Shown here in pieces: positions 61,407 to 64,000 of a stretch of DNA of 64,000 nt. The notes under the pieces are model-generated. The model saw nothing but the letters and a program-made list of their open reading frames with translations. It made no database searches and was not told where the DNA came from. The stretch covers positions 488,562-552,561 of the forward strand of contig NZ_JALIQP010000004.1 in assembly GCF_023566055.1 (NCBI RefSeq), written 5' to 3'. The position numbers and the translations under genes were made by a program. Each line of letters begins with the position of its first letter. Positions within the stretch are counted from its first letter, which is position 1. The stretch is from Halosolutus amylolyticus. Its GTDB lineage: Archaea > Halobacteriota > Halobacteria > Halobacteriales > Natrialbaceae.

Positions 61407-62072
61407 TCAGTCCACTTCCGTCGCTGACTCGGGCGCAAGAAGCGCGTACCTCCCGAACTCACCGATGGCACGACGCAGTCGCTCCGTCACTGCCTGATCG
61501 GAAATCCCGAGTTCGCTAGCTAACTCCGCGGTCGTACAGCCGCGTGGAATGTCGTAGTATCCCAATCGGACGGCAAGCGTCAGCGCTTCTCGTTGGGGCT
61601 CACTCAAGCCGTACCACGGACCAGACTCGGGGTCCGTCGGATTGTATATACGAATTAGCTCCAGGGAGATGTGCGCGTCCTCACAACAGTCCTGACACTG
61701 ACTCAATGCCTCGCGGTCAGAGAACCGTATCTCGAAATTCCACCCTTCCGGTGATCCAGTAGCACCCAGTATTTGCCCGTCGTGTTCCAAGATGCACTGA
61801 AAAAGGTGGTCCTGGCTCGCATCCCAGTCGAGCCTGATCAGCGTCCGGTCGTCGAAGACGTCCACCTCCGTGACGCTGTTGACAGTTGGATAGCGTTCGA
61901 CGGTATCAAGAAAGCCGTTTTCGACCGGTTCGTAGACCCAAAAGAGCGGCACGGTCACGTTCCCGCTCGGGACGAGCGTTTCGAGTTCGATGGCCGACGC
62001 ATCCTCTATACTGAGAATTTGCCCGAGTTCAAAATCATCGGATGGGATGCGAATCTCCGTTATCACACTCAT
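61407..62072 (-). CDS. HTH-10 transcriptional regulator, copy 3
   Basis: 221 residues from MSVITEIRIPSDDFELGQIL (62072); the 25 codons upstream are a shadow. The N-terminal bacterioopsin-activator GAF-like domain (FELGQILSIEDASAIELETLVPSGNVTVPLFWVYEP) is followed by HTH-10 (LTLAVRLGYYDIPRGCTTAELASELGISDQAVTERLRRAI). It is divergent from and paralogous to the regulator at 62263-62907. Confidence 0.9.
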   Translation of the reverse strand: MSVITEIRIPSDDFELGQILSIEDASAIELETLVPSGNVTVPLFWVYEPVENGFLDTVERYPTVNSVTEVDVFDDRTLIRLDWDASQDHLFQCILEHDGQILGATGSPEGWNFEIRFSDREALSQCQDCCEDAHISLELIRIYNPTDPESGPWYGLSEPQREALTLAVRLGYYDIPRGCTTAELASELGISDQAVTERLRRAIGEFGRYALLAPESATEVD

Positions 62073-62262
62073 GCTAACTTGTAAGACTAGATTGGTCGGT
62101 CGTACAAAAGGAGATGACATGGTGTACCATGGCTGTCCGGGTACCAACGGACTTCCCGCTCGCAGAACATACTATCTCAGCCATCAACGGTGCGTTGGCT
62201 CGTCTCGAAGCCATGGCACACCACCCATGCCGGTTATTCGTCTGCCGGACGAAAGCTTCCAC

Positions 62263-62907
62263 ATGGCGACTGTAATGGAGTTTACGAGTCCGGTAGCGGA
62301 GTTTCCACTGGGGAGTGTGTTCGAGAATTTGCCGGGTGTGACCGTCGAACTGGAGCGACTTATCCCACACGAGACGCTGATTATCCCGTATTTCTGGGTG
62401 CGCGATACGGAAACGGAGGACATCGAAGCTGCGTTCGAACAACACGCTGGCGTGAGCAACATCCGACTGGTCGATAGCGTCGAAGACGAGTATCTCATGC
62501 GTGCCGAGTGGGAGCAAGAGTACTTCGGTATCTTGAGTGCGCTTGCCGAGGCCAACGTCGTCGTGCTCTCCGGAATCGGTACGAAAGACGAGTGGCGATT
62601 CGAGGTGCGCGCCGAGAGTCAGGAGGCAATCGCCGAGTTTCGAGAGTACTGCCAGGAAAACGACATTCCGATAGCGATCACCGCCGTCCACGCAATGCTT
62701 CCGATCCAGGGGGAAGGCTACGAGTTGACCGAGACCCAACGTGAGGCGCTGATATTGGCCTACGAGCGGGGCTACTTCGACACCCCACGCGAGGCGTCGC
62801 TCGAAGAGATCGCTGACGAGCTCGACATCACCCAGCAATCACTATCGTCACGCCTTCGACGCGGGCATCGACGCCTCATTGGAGCGACACTCAGTAGTTC
62901 GGTATGA
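62263..62907 (+). CDS. HTH-10 transcriptional regulator, copy 4
   Basis: 214 residues from MATVMEFTSPVAEFPLGSVF (62263); an in-frame ATG at 62227 is possible. N-terminal domain FPLGSVFENLPGVTVELERLIPHETLIIPYFWV, C-terminal HTH-10 (LILAYERGYFDTPREASLEEIADELDITQQSLSSRLRRGH). It shares about 190 bases of divergent promoter region with copy 3 and precedes the HalOD1 gene by 84 bases. Confidence 0.9.
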   Translation: MATVMEFTSPVAEFPLGSVFENLPGVTVELERLIPHETLIIPYFWVRDTETEDIEAAFEQHAGVSNIRLVDSVEDEYLMRAEWEQEYFGILSALAEANVVVLSGIGTKDEWRFEVRAESQEAIAEFREYCQENDIPIAITAVHAMLPIQGEGYELTETQREALILAYERGYFDTPREASLEEIADELDITQQSLSSRLRRGHRRLIGATLSSSV

Positions 62908-62991
62908 TCGTTCGGATAGGCTCTTTGTATTAAACCCCCTGTATAATCAGTACCCCTATTGAACCGACTCAGACGGCTAGAATCGGGCAAG

Positions 62992-63342
62992 ATGGACACA
63001 AAGGTATCTGGGGTTGGAGTCGAAGCGGTCGAGTACTCTCAGGAATCTGGGACTGTTCGCACGCAGTTTGATCAGGAAAAGACACCCGCGAGCATAGCTG
63101 TTATCGCAACGCTGGCGGATGTACTGGACACTGACCCGGTAGAACTGGACCCGCTCCAGTCCACTGTCAACCCCGACGAATTAGATGCGCTCGTCCGCGT
63201 TCGCAACGGGACGAACGGGGATACCCACGCTGCATTCACGCACGAGGGGCACGCAATAACCGTACACAGCTACGGTGTGATCACCATCACACCAGAACAC
63301 GAACTTACAGCGGAGAAACACGAAAGGGGTGCGGGGAGATGA
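62992..63342 (+). CDS. HalOD1-type output-domain protein, long
   Basis: 116 residues from MDTKVSGVGVEAVEYSQESG (62992). Core: ASIAVIATLADVLDTDPVEL, DPLQSTVNPDELDALV, then DTHAAFTHEGHAITVHSYGVITITPE. The HalOD1 pattern matches the shorter gene at 60097. It overlaps the next small gene by four bases (ATGA), so they are coupled. Confidence 0.8.
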   Translation: MDTKVSGVGVEAVEYSQESGTVRTQFDQEKTPASIAVIATLADVLDTDPVELDPLQSTVNPDELDALVRVRNGTNGDTHAAFTHEGHAITVHSYGVITITPEHELTAEKHERGAGR

Positions 63343-63524
63343 CGTCTGAAGAGACAGCGCTTACGTCGACGGGGGAATTGAACGCGGAGCTGAAAGCCCT
63401 CCTTCGCAGGGCCTACGAGAGTGGAATCGATGTGGAAGGCGGATTCGAATGTCGAAATGGGGTCGAACATCCCGACTGGGACGTGATCGTCACGGAAGTC
63501 GAAAAGAACGAGCATTCGGAGTGA
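63339..63524 (+). CDS. small hypothetical protein (61 aa) coupled to HalOD1
   Basis: MTSEETALTSTGELNAELKA, LLRRAYESGIDVEGGFECRN, GVEHPDWDVIVTEVEKNEHSE. Acidic, cytosolic, with a central Gly-Gly-Phe-Glu-Cys patch. The ATGA overlap with the HalOD1 gene suggests a joint function. No family recognised with certainty. Confidence 0.7.
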   Translation: MTSEETALTSTGELNAELKALLRRAYESGIDVEGGFECRNGVEHPDWDVIVTEVEKNEHSE

Positions 63525-63564
63525 CCGACGACGAGGGTTACCGGTCGTCTCAAATAACAGGTCC

Positions 63565-63870
63565 GTGAGAGAGAAACGCTGCAACGATGATCGCATCGAA
63601 CGTGTGCTCTCAGCGCAACAGTGGAGAGTATTACGTGCGCTACTGGACGAGAGCGTGATGGCTGCAGATCCGATTCTTCGAAAGGGAGAGACTCTTGACG
63701 CCGGGGAGTACCTCACGATCTGTTACGAACTCCATCACGTTCTACTCCCCGAATTAGCGGATATGAGACTTGTCGAGTTCGACAGGTTCGAAGACGAGGT
63801 ACGGCGAGGACTGAGATTCGACGAGGTGCATCGATTTCTCGAACAGATTGCTGACGATCATGACAAGTAA
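63565..63870 (+). CDS. small winged-helix (DUF7344-like) protein
   Basis: 101 residues from GTG 63565. The pattern IERVLSAQQWRVLRALLDES, GEYLTICYELHHVLLPELAD, MRLVEFDRFEDEVRRGLRFD, and VHRFLEQIADDHDK reads as a winged helix similar to DUF7344 proteins. It follows the HalOD1/61-aa pair on the same strand by 40 bases, so the three probably form one signalling operon. Confidence 0.68.
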   Translation: MREKRCNDDRIERVLSAQQWRVLRALLDESVMAADPILRKGETLDAGEYLTICYELHHVLLPELADMRLVEFDRFEDEVRRGLRFDEVHRFLEQIADDHDK

Positions 63871-63873
63871 CCC

Positions 63874-64000
63874 GGCACTGTCTAGATGAGAGTTTGAGGA
63901 ATGAGCAGGTGGTGGCGAGAAGTGTCCAATGCAACTCGCCAACCTGCTCAGAGAGACCTTAGACGTGGATTGTGATGAGGTTTGGGAGAACGAGCGCACC
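63874..64000 (+). mobile_element. IS6-family insertion sequence (left end; continues outside)
   Basis: GGCACTGTCTAGA (63874-63886) matches the inverted repeat of the decayed IS6-family element at 4803-5543 (GGCACTGTCTAGTT on its minus strand). The transposase start follows 43 bases later. Confidence 0.72.
63929..64000 (+). CDS. IS6-family transposase, N-terminal fragment (cut by window edge)
   Basis: From ATG 63929 the 24 visible residues (MQLANLLRETLDVDCDEVWE then NERT) align with the start of the decayed IS6 transposase (MLADLLGESYKADLEES, EDERT). The frame is open to the window end, so the copy may be intact. Confidence 0.72.
   Translation, partial: MQLANLLRETLDVDCDEVWENERT

Overview
The window looks like chromosomal or megaplasmid DNA of a halophilic archaeon (class Halobacteria). 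It is GC-rich and its proteins are strongly acidic. Twin-arginine lipoproteins (RRK...LAGC / LTGC), several HTH-10 (bacterio-opsin-activator type) regulators, HalOD1 and DUF7344 proteins, an amphi-Trp protein, leaderless TATA-type promoters and haloarchaeal IS5/IS6/IS1341-type insertion sequences all fit. No rRNA, tRNA or CRISPR array was seen. Species cannot be given from sequence reading alone.

Layout. 0-7 kb: the end of a sensor kinase, two small proteins and a Tat-exported DUF1254/DUF1214 protein, then a graveyard of insertion sequences (a decayed IS5-like element abutting a decayed IS6-like element), a 36-residue double-CxxC zinc microprotein and a broken HEAT-repeat gene. 7-34 kb: a dense catabolic island, mostly on the minus strand. 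It holds an MmsA-type CoA-acylating aldehyde dehydrogenase, a COG4091 homoserine-dehydrogenase-like oxidoreductase, an IclR regulator, an EamA exporter, two paralogous zinc alcohol dehydrogenases, a SnoaL-like protein, two NAD aldehyde dehydrogenases, a four-gene OpuB/OpuC-type ABC importer, a universal stress protein, two HTH-10 regulators, a broken MmgE/PrpD gene, two amidohydrolase-like proteins, a 959-residue FAD/Fe-S dehydrogenase fusion, a nitrilase-superfamily amidase and an iron-type alcohol dehydrogenase. One IS6-type element has inserted into it. Together they read as import of a small zwitterionic or quaternary-amine-like compound, stepwise alcohol and aldehyde oxidation, C-N hydrolysis and delivery of acyl-CoA; the substrate is not known.

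34-55 kb: a mixed region of decaying genes (ADP-ribosylglycohydrolase, a BBE-type FAD oxidase with a large internal deletion, an integrase remnant) between intact ones: SDR, glycerol-dehydrogenase-like enzyme, lipoprotein, a second EamA transporter, two MFS carriers, a zinc-ribbon winged-helix regulator, a polymer-forming membrane protein, a DUF6920 pair, a carotenoid oxygenase, an amphi-Trp protein and an ABC-2 exporter. Solo right ends of IS1341/IS605-type elements, without tnpB, lie at 40.9, 49.7 and 55.3 kb.

55-64 kb: an MNT/HEPN-type toxin-antitoxin pair, an apparently intact IS5-type element, a four-CBS-domain protein with a C-terminal extension, then a run of small signalling and regulatory genes (HalOD1 x2, HTH-10 x2, DUF7344-like x2). 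A new IS6-family element begins at the right edge. A short dispersed repeat matching the ends of the IS5-type element recurs at about ten places, mostly in the gene-poor gaps.
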